From assembly GCF_030813695.1 (NCBI RefSeq), contig NZ_JAUSVA010000003.1, forward strand, positions 186,001 to 250,000: a stretch of DNA of 64,000 bases. The letters run 5' to 3'. The stretch comes from Kitasatospora herbaricolor. Lineage in GTDB: Bacteria > Actinomycetota > Actinomycetes > Streptomycetales > Streptomycetaceae. Below, one piece after another: positions 1 to 8,847 of this stretch. The stretch's first letter is position 1, and each line of letters opens with the position of its first letter. The notes under the pieces are model-generated. The model made no database searches, had not been told where the DNA came from, and was given only the letters and a program-made list of their open reading frames with translations. A program made the translations under genes and the position numbers.

Positions 1-325
1 TGCGGTCGTAGGCGTGGTCGTGACGCGGGTCGCTGGGGTGGCCGTGCAGGAAGAACTCGGCCGACCGGTAGTAGTTCGACGCCCGCAGGAACCCGTCCCG
101 GGCACTCACCCGGTGACCGGCCGCCAGCGCCTTCCCGGCCTGGCCGGACACCCGGTCGGCGGTGGCGAGCCACTCGGTGTACCAGCTGGCGTAGTCGCCC
201 TCGGTGATGCGCTCGCCGGTGGCGACGACCTCGCCGAAGTCGGCCCCGCCGTAGGCGATGTGACTCATCGAGCGCAGGGTCTCGTACCAGAACTGGATGT
301 TGTTCGGGAACAGCAGCTGCTTCAT
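1..325 (-). CDS. alpha/beta hydrolase, N-terminal part (cut by window edge)
   Basis: The first 108 codons of a minus-strand gene run off the left edge. The protein begins MKQLLFPNN and continues with IQFWYETLRSMSHIAYGGAD and RDGFLRASNYYRSAEFF, the helical N-terminal cap seen in acylaminoacyl-peptidase/pseudooxynicotine-hydrolase-like alpha/beta hydrolases. The catalytic triad lies outside the window, so activity cannot be judged. The ATG has a GAGGAG site eight bases upstream. The gene diverges from a TetR regulator; two near-identical inverted repeats between them suggest that regulator controls it. The family name is by recognition of the N-terminus only. Confidence 0.75.
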   Translation of the reverse strand, partial: MKQLLFPNNIQFWYETLRSMSHIAYGGADFGEVVATGERITEGDYASWYTEWLATADRVSGQAGKALAAGHRVSARDGFLRASNYYRSAEFFLHGHPSDPRHDHAYDR

Positions 326-345
326 CGGGCACTCCTCAAAGCCGT

Positions 346-365
346 TAAGCACGGATCTGTGCTTA
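346..365. promoter_or_regulatory. palindromic operator, copy 1
   Basis: TAAGCACGGATCTGTGCTTA is an inverted repeat with seven-base arms TAAGCAC/GTGCTTA. It lies between the hydrolase start and its presumed -10 box, where a bound repressor would block transcription. A second copy lies 50 bp away. Confidence 0.7.
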
Positions 366-373
366 CGACGAGA

Positions 374-415
374 ACCGTAGCCCCTCCGGACACTTGAAGC
401 AAACATCTGTGCTTA
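374..415 (-). promoter_or_regulatory. promoter of the hydrolase with operator copy 2
   Basis: On the minus strand a TTGCTT -35 (397-402), 17-base spacer and TACGGT -10 (374-379) face the hydrolase. The -35 sits inside a second imperfect copy of the operator, GAAGCAAACATCTGTGCTTA (396-415). The promoter is inferred from pattern only. Confidence 0.5.
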
Positions 416-419
416 CGAT

Positions 420-1022
420 GTGGGGGTGACTCCGAAGGAACTGACCACACGCATCCGCAAGAGCCCCGAACAGGTCCGCGCGGCCGTCCACCAGGCGGTC
501 ATCGACCTGCTCTGCGACCCGAAGGGCGAAGACCTCACCATCCCCGCGATCGCCGGGCGCGCCGGCGTCAACCACACCAGCGTCTACCGGCGCTGGGGCA
601 GCCTCGACACACTTCTGGCCGACATGGTCACCACCCGCCTCGAACGCGACTCGCCGCTGAACGACACCGGCACCCTGCGCGGCGACCTCCTGGCCTGGGC
701 CGAAGCCAGCGTCGCAAGCATCCGCACCGCCGAAGGGCGCGCCCTCGTGCGCGCCGTCGTCCTGTCCATGCCGAACAGCGCCCAGGCCCAGGACGAGCGC
801 GCGCAGCACTTCCGGCGCCGGATGCACTCCATCGAGCAGATCCGCCATCGGGCCACGGCCCGGGGCGAGAACCCGCCGCCCCTGGAGCAGATCCTCGACC
901 AGCTCATCGCACCGTTCTACCTGCGGGCGATCTTCGGCATCGACCCGCCGGCCACCGGCTACCCCGAACTCCTCGTCGACAGACTGCTCGGCAACGCACG
1001 TGCGGATCCTGCCGTCGACTGA
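420..1022 (+). CDS. TetR/AcrR family transcriptional regulator
   Basis: A 200-residue one-component repressor. Residues about 15-60 form the TetR DNA-binding domain, with the helix-turn-helix around TIPAIAGRAGVNHTSVYRRW; the rest is the helical ligand-binding and dimerisation domain, with a TetR_C-like segment. The start is GTG at 420; the ATG at 418 runs into a stop, and a second GTG at 426 is possible. No clear ribosome binding site precedes it, so the message may be leaderless. It is divergent from the partial hydrolase and very probably binds the two repeats at 346-365 and 396-415. Confidence 0.88.
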   Translation: MGVTPKELTTRIRKSPEQVRAAVHQAVIDLLCDPKGEDLTIPAIAGRAGVNHTSVYRRWGSLDTLLADMVTTRLERDSPLNDTGTLRGDLLAWAEASVASIRTAEGRALVRAVVLSMPNSAQAQDERAQHFRRRMHSIEQIRHRATARGENPPPLEQILDQLIAPFYLRAIFGIDPPATGYPELLVDRLLGNARADPAVD

Positions 1023-1220
1023 CATCCATAAGAGCATCGCCGTGCGGGCGCGGACGGACTCGAAGGCGGCGCAGGCGTCGGGTGTGCGGTGCAGGCGTCG
1101 GAGGAGTTCGACGTCGAACTCCTCCACCGGCCGTGGACCGACCGTAACCGGCAGGGTCCGGCGCCGCCCGGGCCGGCCCGGGCGCGGCGGCCGGGCGCGG
1201 CGGCGTGAGGCCGGGGCGGC

Positions 1221-2138
1221 TCAGCGGAGTTCGTGCCGGGTGCCGTCGGCGACGGCGTGCAGCTTGTCCGGGTTGGCCACGTTGTGGATGGTCCGGATGC
1301 GGCCCTCCGGGTCGAAGTCGAAGGTGAGCGTGGCGACCACGCGGTCCGGGCCGCGGAAGACCACGCCCGGGCCGCCGTTGATCCAGGTGAGTTCGGCCCG
1401 CATCCGCCCGGGCTCGACGCCCTGGTAGGTCACGGTGCCGAGCGCGGCGAACCAACGGGCCACGGTCTCCAGGCCGACGACCGGCTTGAGGGCCTGGCGG
1501 ACCTTGCCGCCGCCGTCGGTCCACACGGTCACGTCCGGGGAGAGCAGTTCCATCAGGGTGTTGATGTCGCCGCCGGTCGCCGCCGCGAGGAAGCGCTCGG
1601 TGACGTCGCGTTGGCGGGTGCGGTCGGCCGTGAAGCGGGGGCGGCGGGCCTGGACGTGCTCGCGGGCGCGGTGCGCGGCCTGCCGGACGGCCGGTTCGGA
1701 GCGTTCCACGGCCTGCGCGATCTCCGCGTGGCTGAAGGCGAAGACCTCCTTCAGGACGAAGACCGCCCGCTCCAGGGGGCTCAGCGTCTCCAGGACGACC
1801 AGCAGGGCCGTGGAGACGGAGTCCGCGGTGGCGAGGCCGTCGGCGGTGTCGGGGCCGGTGAGGATCGGCTCGGGCAGCCACGGCCCGACGTAGGTCTCGC
1901 GCCTGTGGCGGGTGGAGCGCAGCCGTTCCATCGCCAGGTTGGAGATGATCCGGGTCAGGTAGGCCTTGGGGTCGGCGACCTGGGAGCGGTCGGCCGACGA
2001 CCACTTGAGCCAGGCGTCCTGGACGGTGTCCTCGGCGTCGGCGGCGCTGCCGAGGATCCGGTAGGCGACGGAGAAGAGCAGGGTGCGGTACTGCTGGAAG
2101 GCGAGCTGGTCGGGGCCGGGCTGCTGCGGCTGGTTCAC
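1221..2138 (-). CDS. ECF41-family RNA polymerase sigma factor
   Basis: A 305-residue extracytoplasmic-function sigma factor with sigma-70 regions 2 (about residues 10-80) and 4 (about 115-165), followed by a SnoaL-like C-terminal extension. Three ECF41 signatures are readable: WLPEP in the linker, DGGGK in the extension and NPDKL near the C-terminus. In this group the fused extension acts as an on-board regulator instead of a separate anti-sigma factor. The GTG start overlaps the stop of the upstream flavoprotein gene (GTGA), so the two are translationally coupled. The larger open frame continues upstream in this phase but overlaps the flavoprotein, so this start is preferred. Confidence 0.9.
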   Translation of the reverse strand: MNQPQQPGPDQLAFQQYRTLLFSVAYRILGSAADAEDTVQDAWLKWSSADRSQVADPKAYLTRIISNLAMERLRSTRHRRETYVGPWLPEPILTGPDTADGLATADSVSTALLVVLETLSPLERAVFVLKEVFAFSHAEIAQAVERSEPAVRQAAHRAREHVQARRPRFTADRTRQRDVTERFLAAATGGDINTLMELLSPDVTVWTDGGGKVRQALKPVVGLETVARWFAALGTVTYQGVEPGRMRAELTWINGGPGVVFRGPDRVVATLTFDFDPEGRIRTIHNVANPDKLHAVADGTRHELR

Positions 2139-3331
2139 TTGGCACTCCTGATCCGGGTGTGGCGGCCGCCGTGCGGCCAGAGGGCGCCCGAGGCGGGCAT
2201 CTTCTTCATCCGCGCGAAGGTCGCCCACGGCGCGGCGGAGACCGTCTCCTTGTACTTCGCGGCCCGCTTGCCGGTCAGCACGATCCGGCGCGGGCTGTCG
2301 TCGGGGTGGGTGAACTGCACGACGGCGTCGGCGCGGCCCAGGCTGACGGGCGTGTGGTAGTAGCCGAAGCGGAACGGCTTGGGTTCCTTGCCGGCCAGCA
2401 GGCGCAGGATCGACAGGGCCGCGTGCACGCCGGTGGGCATGCCGCCCTGGCAGGTCCCGTGCATCACGCCGTAGCCCTGGCGGATCGCCGCCGCGTCGCC
2501 CACCGCGTGGACGTCCGGGTGGGAGACCGAGCGCAGTGCGCTGTCGGTGACCACCCGGCCGCGTTCGTCGACGGTCAGGCCCGCGGCGGCGGCCAGCGGC
2601 GGGACGCGGGTGCCGCTGGTCCACAGCACCGCGGCCGCCGGGACGCCGGTGCCGTCGGCGAGCTCGACGCCGTCCGGCAGCACCTCGACCACCTCGGCGC
2701 CGGCGCGCACCTGGACGCCGAGCCGGGCGAGCGCCGCGTCCAGGTGGGCCTTGGCCTTGGGGTGCATGGTCGCGCCCGGCTCCTGGCGGCCGAGCAGCAC
2801 GACCTGGAGCCGGGGGTGCCGCTCGGCGATCTCCGCGGCGGCCTCGACACCGGTCAGGCCGCTGCCGGCGACCACGACGCTCGCGCCGTCGTCGAGCCCA
2901 GTCAGCCGGTCGGCGAGGAGGGCGGCGTCCTGCGGGCTGTCGAGGGTGTAGGCGTGGTCGTCCACGCCCGGGACCGCGGCGGTGTCCGTGACGCTGCCCA
3001 GGCCGTAGACCAGGGTGTCGTAGTGCAGGACCTGGTCGTCGTCGATCCGGACGGTCTTCGCCTCGGCGTCCACGGCGGTGACCCAGCCGCGGACGAAGAC
3101 GGCGCCGGTGCCGTCCAGCAGCTGCGGGATGCTCATCACGGCCGTCGGCCGGCCGGTGGCGGTCATGTGCAGGCGCAGCCGCTCGGTGAAGGTGTCGTGG
3201 GGGTTGACCAGGGTCACGCGCAGGTTCCCGCGCTTCCTGGTGCGGGCCGCGAGCTGGATCGCGGCGGCGAGGCCGGCGTAGCCGGCGCCCAGGACCAGGA
3301 CCTCGTGCTGCCGTGCTGTCGCCTCGTTCAT
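2135..3331 (-). CDS. NAD(P)/FAD-dependent oxidoreductase (NDH-2-like)
   Basis: A 398-residue pyridine nucleotide-disulfide-type flavoprotein. An FAD-binding GAGYAG motif is at residues 15-20, a second Rossmann motif VAGSGLTGVEAA near residue 160 binds NAD(P)H, and a late HAVGDAA segment contacts FAD. This is the layout of type II NADH dehydrogenases and related carotenoid/ferredoxin reductase-like enzymes; no redox-active CxxC is seen. A GGAGG site precedes the ATG. It overlaps the ECF41 gene by four bases, matching the known habit of ECF41 genes to sit beside an oxidoreductase, epimerase or carboxymuconolactone decarboxylase. It is probably the sigma factor's target, given the promoter at 3384-3411. 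Confidence 0.87.
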   Translation of the reverse strand: MNEATARQHEVLVLGAGYAGLAAAIQLAARTRKRGNLRVTLVNPHDTFTERLRLHMTATGRPTAVMSIPQLLDGTGAVFVRGWVTAVDAEAKTVRIDDDQVLHYDTLVYGLGSVTDTAAVPGVDDHAYTLDSPQDAALLADRLTGLDDGASVVVAGSGLTGVEAAAEIAERHPRLQVVLLGRQEPGATMHPKAKAHLDAALARLGVQVRAGAEVVEVLPDGVELADGTGVPAAAVLWTSGTRVPPLAAAAGLTVDERGRVVTDSALRSVSHPDVHAVGDAAAIRQGYGVMHGTCQGGMPTGVHAALSILRLLAGKEPKPFRFGYYHTPVSLGRADAVVQFTHPDDSPRRIVLTGKRAAKYKETVSAAPWATFARMKKMPASGALWPHGGRHTRIRSAK

Positions 3332-3383
3332 CGTTCTGCTGCCTCCGTCGTGGCGGTGGTTCCCGTTGTGCGGACGACCACCA

Positions 3384-3411
3384 GACGCAAGCTGCCCTCC
3401 CGTTCGTGACA
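3384..3411 (-). promoter_or_regulatory. candidate ECF41-dependent promoter
   Basis: On the minus strand TGTCACG (3405-3411), a 17-base spacer and CGTC (3384-3387) lie about 50 bp before the flavoprotein start. This closely matches the TGTCACA/CGTC consensus described for ECF41 sigma factors, and an ECF41 gene lies in the same operon. Confidence 0.65.
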
Positions 3412-3725
3412 TGGGGCCGATGTGCCCTGCGTCACACCCGGAAAGGGGAGGGTGGTGCGGGCGGCGTCGGTGCCCCGGGCGCCGCGACGCGCAGCATTGA
3501 ATCATGATCGACGGGCTCCGCGCAGGAACTGACGGAGCGGCAGGGCGGGCAGGCAGGCCTCAGCCGCTCGCATGACCGCCCCCGTCCCGGAGGCGGTGGC
3601 CGGGCCGCGGGTACCCCGGGTGGGCGCGTGCCGCGGCCGCCCCCGGTGGGAGGGGTGTCCTCCTGCCGGGGGCGGCGCGGTGCGGGGTGCTGCGAGGTGG
3701 TGCGGGGCGTGCGGGCCGCCGGGCG

Positions 3726-6700
3726 TTACGCGGGCTGCTCGGCGGTGTGCAGGGTGCTCACCTCCGCGGCGGTGAGGGCCTTGTCGTACGCGTGGACCTG
3801 GTCGATCGAGCCGTTCCAGAAGTCCACGTTGCCGCCGTTCCACTTGGCGCGGCCGAGGCTGAGCGGGCCGGTGGAGACGTCGGCCGACGTGGACGGGACG
3901 GTGGCGGCGAGGGTGCCGTCGACGTACAGGGAGATGGTGCCGGCCGCGGCGTCGTGGACGCCGACCAGGTGGTACCAGCGGCCGAGCTGCGGGGTGATCG
4001 GCAGCCGGGCCCGGACGCCGCCGGGGACGCTGAAGGCGAAGGCCCCCTGGCCGTACTGCAGGTAGAACGGGTTCTCGGTGCGGCGGCCGTCCTGGCTGGC
4101 CACGGTGGCGTAGTTGCCGGGCAGGGCGTCCAGGGTGGCCCAGGCGGAGATGGAGTAGTTGCCGGTGGTGTCGAGGACGGGCCCGGCGCTCTGGGCGTAC
4201 TGCGCCTGGCCGTCGAACTTCAGGGCGCTGCCGCTGATGCCGGGGGTCCAGGTGGCGCCGGCGGTCAGGGTCAGCGCGGCCTTGTTCGGGCCCTGGTCGG
4301 CGGCGGTGGTGCCGGTGCCCTCGTCGAGCGACCAGGAGCCGCCGCCCTTGAGCTCGGAGCGGGCGCCGGCCGCGGCGCCGGCGGCGATGACCTTGAGGTT
4401 GATCGCGCGGACCGGGGCCGGGTCGACCTTGATCTGGCGGCGGTCGTACGTCCAGAGGCCGTTCAGCTCGTTCTCCAGGTCGGTGACCTGGGTGTAGACG
4501 GAGCCGGAGAGTTCGGCGCCGGCGGCGGCGAGGTAGAACGTCTCGGTGTTCTCGACGTACTTGCGGGTGAGGGCGGCCTTGTCGGTCACGCCGCTGTAGA
4601 TGACGGTCGGGGCGCCGGGCCACATGTGGCCGGGGGCGCGCAGGGTGAAGCCGCCGTGCTCGCCGTCCATGGCGGCGCGCTTGCCGTCCGGGAACGCCGG
4701 GTCGTTGTTGCCGTAGTCGTGGTGGTCGATGATGTCGCCCTTGCCGGAGTCACCCTTGGAGGCGCAGCAGTTGACACCGCTGTGGGCGTTGACGATGCGG
4801 GAGGGGTCGGCGGCCTTGACGGCGTCGGTGAGCTTGCCGGTCTCCTCGCGGTTCCACTCGCCCCAGCCCTCGTTGAAGACGATCCAGCCGATCAGGGAGG
4901 GGGAGTTGTGGAGGAGCTTCATCTCCGCCATGCCTTCGGCGACGAACTCCTGCTGTCCGGCGGGGGTGCTGAAGTCGCCGGAGACGAAGTCCTGCCAGAC
5001 GAGCAGGCCCAGCTTGTCGGCCTGGTAGTACCAGCGCGGGGACTCGACCTTGATGTGCTTGCGGACGGCGTTGAAGCCGAGGTCCTTCTGGGCCTTGAGG
5101 TCGAAGGTGATGGCGGCGTCGGTGGGTGCGGTGTAGAGGCCGTCGGGCCAGAAGCCCTGGTCGAGTTCGGCGAGTGAGAAGATCGGCTTCCCGTTGAGGA
5201 CGATCTTCTGGTAGCCGCCGACGTCCTGGACGGCGATCTTCCGCATGCCGAAGTAGCTCTTGACCGTGTCGGTCTGCTTGCCGTTGGTCAGGGTGACCTT
5301 GAGGTCGTAGAGGTACGGGTCGTCGGGTGTCCACAGGTGCTGGTTGCTCACCGGCAGGTGGAGCAGGGTGTTGGCGGGGCCGCTGACGGAGCCGACGACG
5401 TTGCCCGCGGTGTCCTTGGCGACGGCCTTGACGAGGGTGCCGGCCGGGGCGCCGGGGGAGTTGACGGTGACGGCGAGGGTGCCGGTGTCGATGTCGGGGG
5501 TGGTGGTGATGCTGTCGACGGAGGTGGCCGCGACGGGTTCCATCCAGACGGTCTGCCAGATGCCGGAGGACTGGGTGTAGACGATGCCGCCGGGGTTGGC
5601 GGACTGCTTGCCGAGGGGCTGGTCGGCGCCGGCGGTGTCGGTGACCGCGACGACGATCTCCAGCGGGCCGGTGCCCTTGAGGGCGTCGGTGATGTCGGCG
5701 GAGAAACCGGTGTAGCCGCCGGTGTGCTCGGCGACCTTGGTGCCGTTCACCCAGACGGTGGCCTGGTTGTCGACGGCGCCGAAGTTCAGCTTGAGGCGCT
5801 GGCCGGAGCCGATCTTCCAGCCCTTGGGGACGGTGACCGTGCGGCGGTAGAACATGTGGTCCTCGTGCCGCTCCAGGCCGGAGAGCATCGACTCGACCGG
5901 GTACGGCACGATGATCTTCTCGCCGAGGTCCTTGCCGAAGACGGGCTGCTCGCCGGCGGCGGCGCCGGCGAACTGCCAGGGGCCGTTGAGGTTCAGCCAG
6001 TCGTCGCGGACCTGCTGGGGGCGGGGGTACTCGGGCAGCGGGTGATTCTTGTCGACCTTGTCGGTCCACGGGGTGGTGAGGCGGTGCTCGGAGGCGTTGG
6101 CGGCGGTGCGGGCGATCTCGGGGACGCTCTGGCCGGCGGAGGTCAGGCCGCCCTTGCCGTCGTAGCGGACCCGGACCTGCTGGCCCTTCTGGATCGGCTC
6201 GGAGAGCTTGACGATCACCGAGCGCTTGTCGTCGGAGGCGGTGGCGATCGCCTTGACGGGCATCGGCGTGGTGTCGGACTCGACCGTCAGGTGGCCCGCG
6301 ACGCCTGCCACGTCGGCGACCTTGCCGTCGAAGGTGGCCTGCACCTTGAGGCCGTCCTTGGCGACGGACAGGGCGACGGGGTAGACGCTGAATCCGGCGG
6401 GCGGGGTGAAGGCGCTCTCGGGCACCAGTTGCTTGGGCATCGCCGGGCTGGACCAGCGCAGGTACATGTTGGCGCCGCCGACGTCCTGGAACATCTCCAG
6501 GCGGAAGTCGTGGCGTTCGCCGGCCTTCAGGTGGAGGGCGGCGCTGGTCTGCTCGCGGTCCCAGTCGGGCACCCAGTGGTCGATGACGGGCGCGCCGTCG
6601 ACGAAGAGCCGGAAGCCGTTGTCGCCGATGGCGTAGAAGGTGTAGTCGCCGTCGGCGGGGGCCTCGATCTGGCCGGTCCAGCGGGCGGTGGTGTTCTCCT

Positions 6701-6998
6701 GGCGGCCGGTCGTCTCCTGGAAGGTCGAGGCCAGGCCGGGGAGGTTGATCTGCGGATCGAGGGCGACGCCGCCGAGCTCGGCGAAGTCACGGGCGCCGGG
6801 GGCCGACATCCGGTAGTACTCGCCCTTCAGGCCGTGCGCCTGGGTGGCGGGGTCGGCGGCGGCGAAGGTCGCGGTGCTGTCGGAGGGTTCGGCGGCCGAG
6901 GCGGCGGGGACCAGACCGACCAGGGGCAGCGAGAGGGTCGCTGCCAGCAGCAGCGCCCATGTCCTGCCTCGGTGTCGGGTGGCTGGCTGTCGTGTCAT
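3726..6998 (-). CDS. secreted glycoside hydrolase family 2 protein with PA14 and LamG-like domains
   Basis: A 1090-residue exported enzyme. An N-terminal signal peptide ends near AASAAE. It is followed by a PA14-like carbohydrate-binding domain (HGLKGEYYRM, roughly residues 50-190), the GH2 beta-sandwich domains, and the GH2 TIM barrel. The acid/base glutamate is E710 in NEGWGEW, and E780 in MDGEHGGF is the likely nucleophile. A C-terminal concanavalin-like LamG domain (about 930-1085) follows. GH2 covers beta-galactosidases, mannosidases, glucuronidases and, as far as I recall, streptomycete beta-galactofuranosidases. Substrate is not readable, but the divergent galactofuranose-type importer points to galactose/galactofuranose. 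The start has a GAGGAG site; the stop is TAA. Confidence 0.9.
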   Translation of the reverse strand: MTRQPATRHRGRTWALLLAATLSLPLVGLVPAASAAEPSDSTATFAAADPATQAHGLKGEYYRMSAPGARDFAELGGVALDPQINLPGLASTFQETTGRQENTTARWTGQIEAPADGDYTFYAIGDNGFRLFVDGAPVIDHWVPDWDREQTSAALHLKAGERHDFRLEMFQDVGGANMYLRWSSPAMPKQLVPESAFTPPAGFSVYPVALSVAKDGLKVQATFDGKVADVAGVAGHLTVESDTTPMPVKAIATASDDKRSVIVKLSEPIQKGQQVRVRYDGKGGLTSAGQSVPEIARTAANASEHRLTTPWTDKVDKNHPLPEYPRPQQVRDDWLNLNGPWQFAGAAAGEQPVFGKDLGEKIIVPYPVESMLSGLERHEDHMFYRRTVTVPKGWKIGSGQRLKLNFGAVDNQATVWVNGTKVAEHTGGYTGFSADITDALKGTGPLEIVVAVTDTAGADQPLGKQSANPGGIVYTQSSGIWQTVWMEPVAATSVDSITTTPDIDTGTLAVTVNSPGAPAGTLVKAVAKDTAGNVVGSVSGPANTLLHLPVSNQHLWTPDDPYLYDLKVTLTNGKQTDTVKSYFGMRKIAVQDVGGYQKIVLNGKPIFSLAELDQGFWPDGLYTAPTDAAITFDLKAQKDLGFNAVRKHIKVESPRWYYQADKLGLLVWQDFVSGDFSTPAGQQEFVAEGMAEMKLLHNSPSLIGWIVFNEGWGEWNREETGKLTDAVKAADPSRIVNAHSGVNCCASKGDSGKGDIIDHHDYGNNDPAFPDGKRAAMDGEHGGFTLRAPGHMWPGAPTVIYSGVTDKAALTRKYVENTETFYLAAAGAELSGSVYTQVTDLENELNGLWTYDRRQIKVDPAPVRAINLKVIAAGAAAGARSELKGGGSWSLDEGTGTTAADQGPNKAALTLTAGATWTPGISGSALKFDGQAQYAQSAGPVLDTTGNYSISAWATLDALPGNYATVASQDGRRTENPFYLQYGQGAFAFSVPGGVRARLPITPQLGRWYHLVGVHDAAAGTISLYVDGTLAATVPSTSADVSTGPLSLGRAKWNGGNVDFWNGSIDQVHAYDKALTAAEVSTLHTAEQPA

Positions 6999-7237
6999 GC
7001 GGTGGCTCCTCACACGGGGGGATGGAGGGTGGCGGGGCACCCCGCGGGCGGCGGTGCGTCCGTCCGGGGGACGTAGGGGTGCGGCCCGGGCCGCGTCGGG
7101 GTGTCCGCGGCGCGCCGGGTGCCCGTCGCGGCCGCGGCGCCGTGGTGCCGGCGGCGGATGTGCCGGGGTGGACGGCGTGGGGCGGCGCGGCGGGTGACGG
7201 CGGCTCGGCCACGGTGGGGACGGGCCAGGAAGCTCTC

Positions 7238-7251
7238 TTCCAACGTTGGAA
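7238..7251. promoter_or_regulatory. LacI-type palindromic operator
   Basis: TTCCAACGTTGGAA is a perfect 14-bp palindrome centred on CG, as typical for LacI-family operators. A second AACGTT follows at 7251-7256. It is about 240 bp upstream of the GH2 start and shares the AACGTT core with the site at the transporter promoter. Confidence 0.65.
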
Positions 7252-7484
7252 ACGTTGCTGCCAACGGCATAAGAGCATGCGTCAGGAGTCGTGTCCAGAT
7301 GTGCGGCGCGGTTCGCCCGAAACCGGCACCGACGCACCGACGCCGCCTCACACCCCGGCCCACGGTGCTGGACCAGCGCTTACCCGGCGCTCGGGCGGTC
7401 CGCCGCGGCGGCCTTCGCGACGGACCCGACAGGGGCGCTCAGGTCACGGTAAGGAAATGTTCCGGAAACCGGGAGAGCGATCCC

Positions 7485-7519
7485 TTGGCGCGCTCGCTTC
7501 CGATGTGTATAACGTTGTA
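7485..7519 (+). promoter_or_regulatory. transporter operon promoter overlapped by LacI-type operator
   Basis: TTGGCG (7485-7490), a 17-base spacer and TATAAC (7508-7513) make a good vegetative promoter. The -10 box is part of TATAACGTTGTA (7508-7519), an imperfect palindrome with one mismatched pair. A LacI protein bound here would exclude RNA polymerase. Confidence 0.65.
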
Positions 7520-7732
7520 AACGCCAGCGACCCGGCTCCCTGGAATCGCTCGGCGGCGCTCGGAACCACCCGGACCATCGCACTGCCCGCTGGCATCAGC
7601 ACAGGTCGACCACGTGTCACCCGACGTACCGCAGCCGCCCGGAGCCGCCGGCCGGCGCCGGAGACGACTCCGGACCTCCAGGACCGAAACCCCCGACGGC
7701 CCCCACCGCCGCCCTCAAGGAGTGTCGTGAGC

Positions 7733-8827
7733 ATGTCCGTTCGCAGATCCCGTACCCTCACCGCCGCCTGCCTGCTCACCGTGGCCGCCACCCTGGCCGC
7801 CTCCGGCTGCGCCAAGCAGGAGGGATCCTCCACCGCCGCCTCCGGCAACTCCAGCGCCGGCGCCCAGGTCGTCGCCTCACCCACCGCCGCCGCGGGCGAC
7901 GCCACCGGCGGCTGCGACCTCAAGACCTACGGCGCCACCAAGCTCGACCTCAAGGACACCGTCGTCGGCTTCTCCCAGTCCGAGAAGGAAGCCAACCCCT
8001 TCCGCATCGCCGAAACCCAGTCCATCAAGGACGAAGCCGCCGAACTCGGCGTCAAGAAGCTCCTCACCACCAACGCCCAGTCCCAACTCCCCAAGCAGAT
8101 CAGCGACATCCAGGACATGCTCAACCAAGGCGCCCAACTCCTCATCGTCGCCCCCCTCAACTCCGACGGCCTCGAGCCCGCCCTGCAGGCCGCCGCCGCC
8201 AAGCACGTCCCCGTCATCACCATCGACCGCAAACTCAACGCCACCCCCTGCAAGGACTACCTCACCTTCATCGGCTCCAACTTCGTCGACCAGGGCAAGC
8301 GCGCCGCCGACGCCCTCGTCAAGGCCACCGGCGGCACCGGCAAGGTCGCCGTCCTGCTCGGCACCTCCGGCAACGGCGTCACCACCGACCGCACCAAGGG
8401 CTTCGTCGACCAGATCGCCGCCACCGCCCCCGGCCTGCAGATCGTCGCCCAGCAGACCGGCGAATTCGCCCGCGACAAGGGCCAGCAGGTCACCGAACAA
8501 CTCCTCCAGTCCCACCCCGACATCACCGCGATCTACGCCGAGAACGACGAGATGGGCCTCGGCGCCGTCACCGCGATCAAGAGCGCCGGCAAGAAGCCCG
8601 GCACCGACATCAAGATCGTCTCCGTCGACGGCACCCGCAACGCCGTCCAGGCCCTCGCCGGCGGCGAATACAACGGCGTCGTCGAATCCAACCCCCGCTT
8701 CGGCCCCCTCGCCTTCGCCACCGCACAGAAGTTCTTCGACGGCACAGGCATCCCCGACAACGTCATCATCACCGACCGCGCCTACGACCCCGACAACGCC
8801 AAAACCTCCCTCGACAGCGCCTACTGA
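7733..8827 (+). CDS. ytfQ: sugar ABC transporter substrate-binding lipoprotein (YtfQ-like)
   Basis: A 364-residue periplasmic-binding-protein-like lipoprotein. The signal peptide ends in the lipobox ASGC with the acylated cysteine at residue 26. The mature protein begins after an alanine/serine-rich linker with TVVGFSQSEKEANPFRIAE and carries NDEMGLGAVTAIKSAGKKPG. Both segments closely follow the Escherichia coli galactofuranose-binding protein YtfQ rather than RbsB. AAGGAG at 7717-7722 serves either the ATG at 7733 or an in-frame GTG at 7727; the ATG spacing is slightly long, so the choice is uncertain. It is the first gene of the transporter operon. Confidence 0.88.
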   Translation: MSVRRSRTLTAACLLTVAATLAASGCAKQEGSSTAASGNSSAGAQVVASPTAAAGDATGGCDLKTYGATKLDLKDTVVGFSQSEKEANPFRIAETQSIKDEAAELGVKKLLTTNAQSQLPKQISDIQDMLNQGAQLLIVAPLNSDGLEPALQAAAAKHVPVITIDRKLNATPCKDYLTFIGSNFVDQGKRAADALVKATGGTGKVAVLLGTSGNGVTTDRTKGFVDQIAATAPGLQIVAQQTGEFARDKGQQVTEQLLQSHPDITAIYAENDEMGLGAVTAIKSAGKKPGTDIKIVSVDGTRNAVQALAGGEYNGVVESNPRFGPLAFATAQKFFDGTGIPDNVIITDRAYDPDNAKTSLDSAY

Positions 8828-8847
8828 CGGGAACCCACCGCACGACC

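Larger units (their letters stand above)
6999..7732. other. divergent control region between GH2 gene and transporter operon
   Basis: A 734-bp gap without a recognisable gene. It holds a perfect 14-bp palindrome (7238-7251), a further AACGTTGC box beside it, a small TTCCGGAA palindrome near 7460-7467, and a promoter-plus-operator at 7485-7519. All the AACGTT-centred elements look like LacI-family sites. The transporter leader would be about 210 nt long. Confidence 0.7.

Noticed and set aside
904..2145. Long minus-strand open frame over the ECF41 gene
   Set aside because: Arg/Pro/Gly-rich composition typical of the antiphase of a GC-rich gene; the ECF41 frame has conserved sigma motifs.
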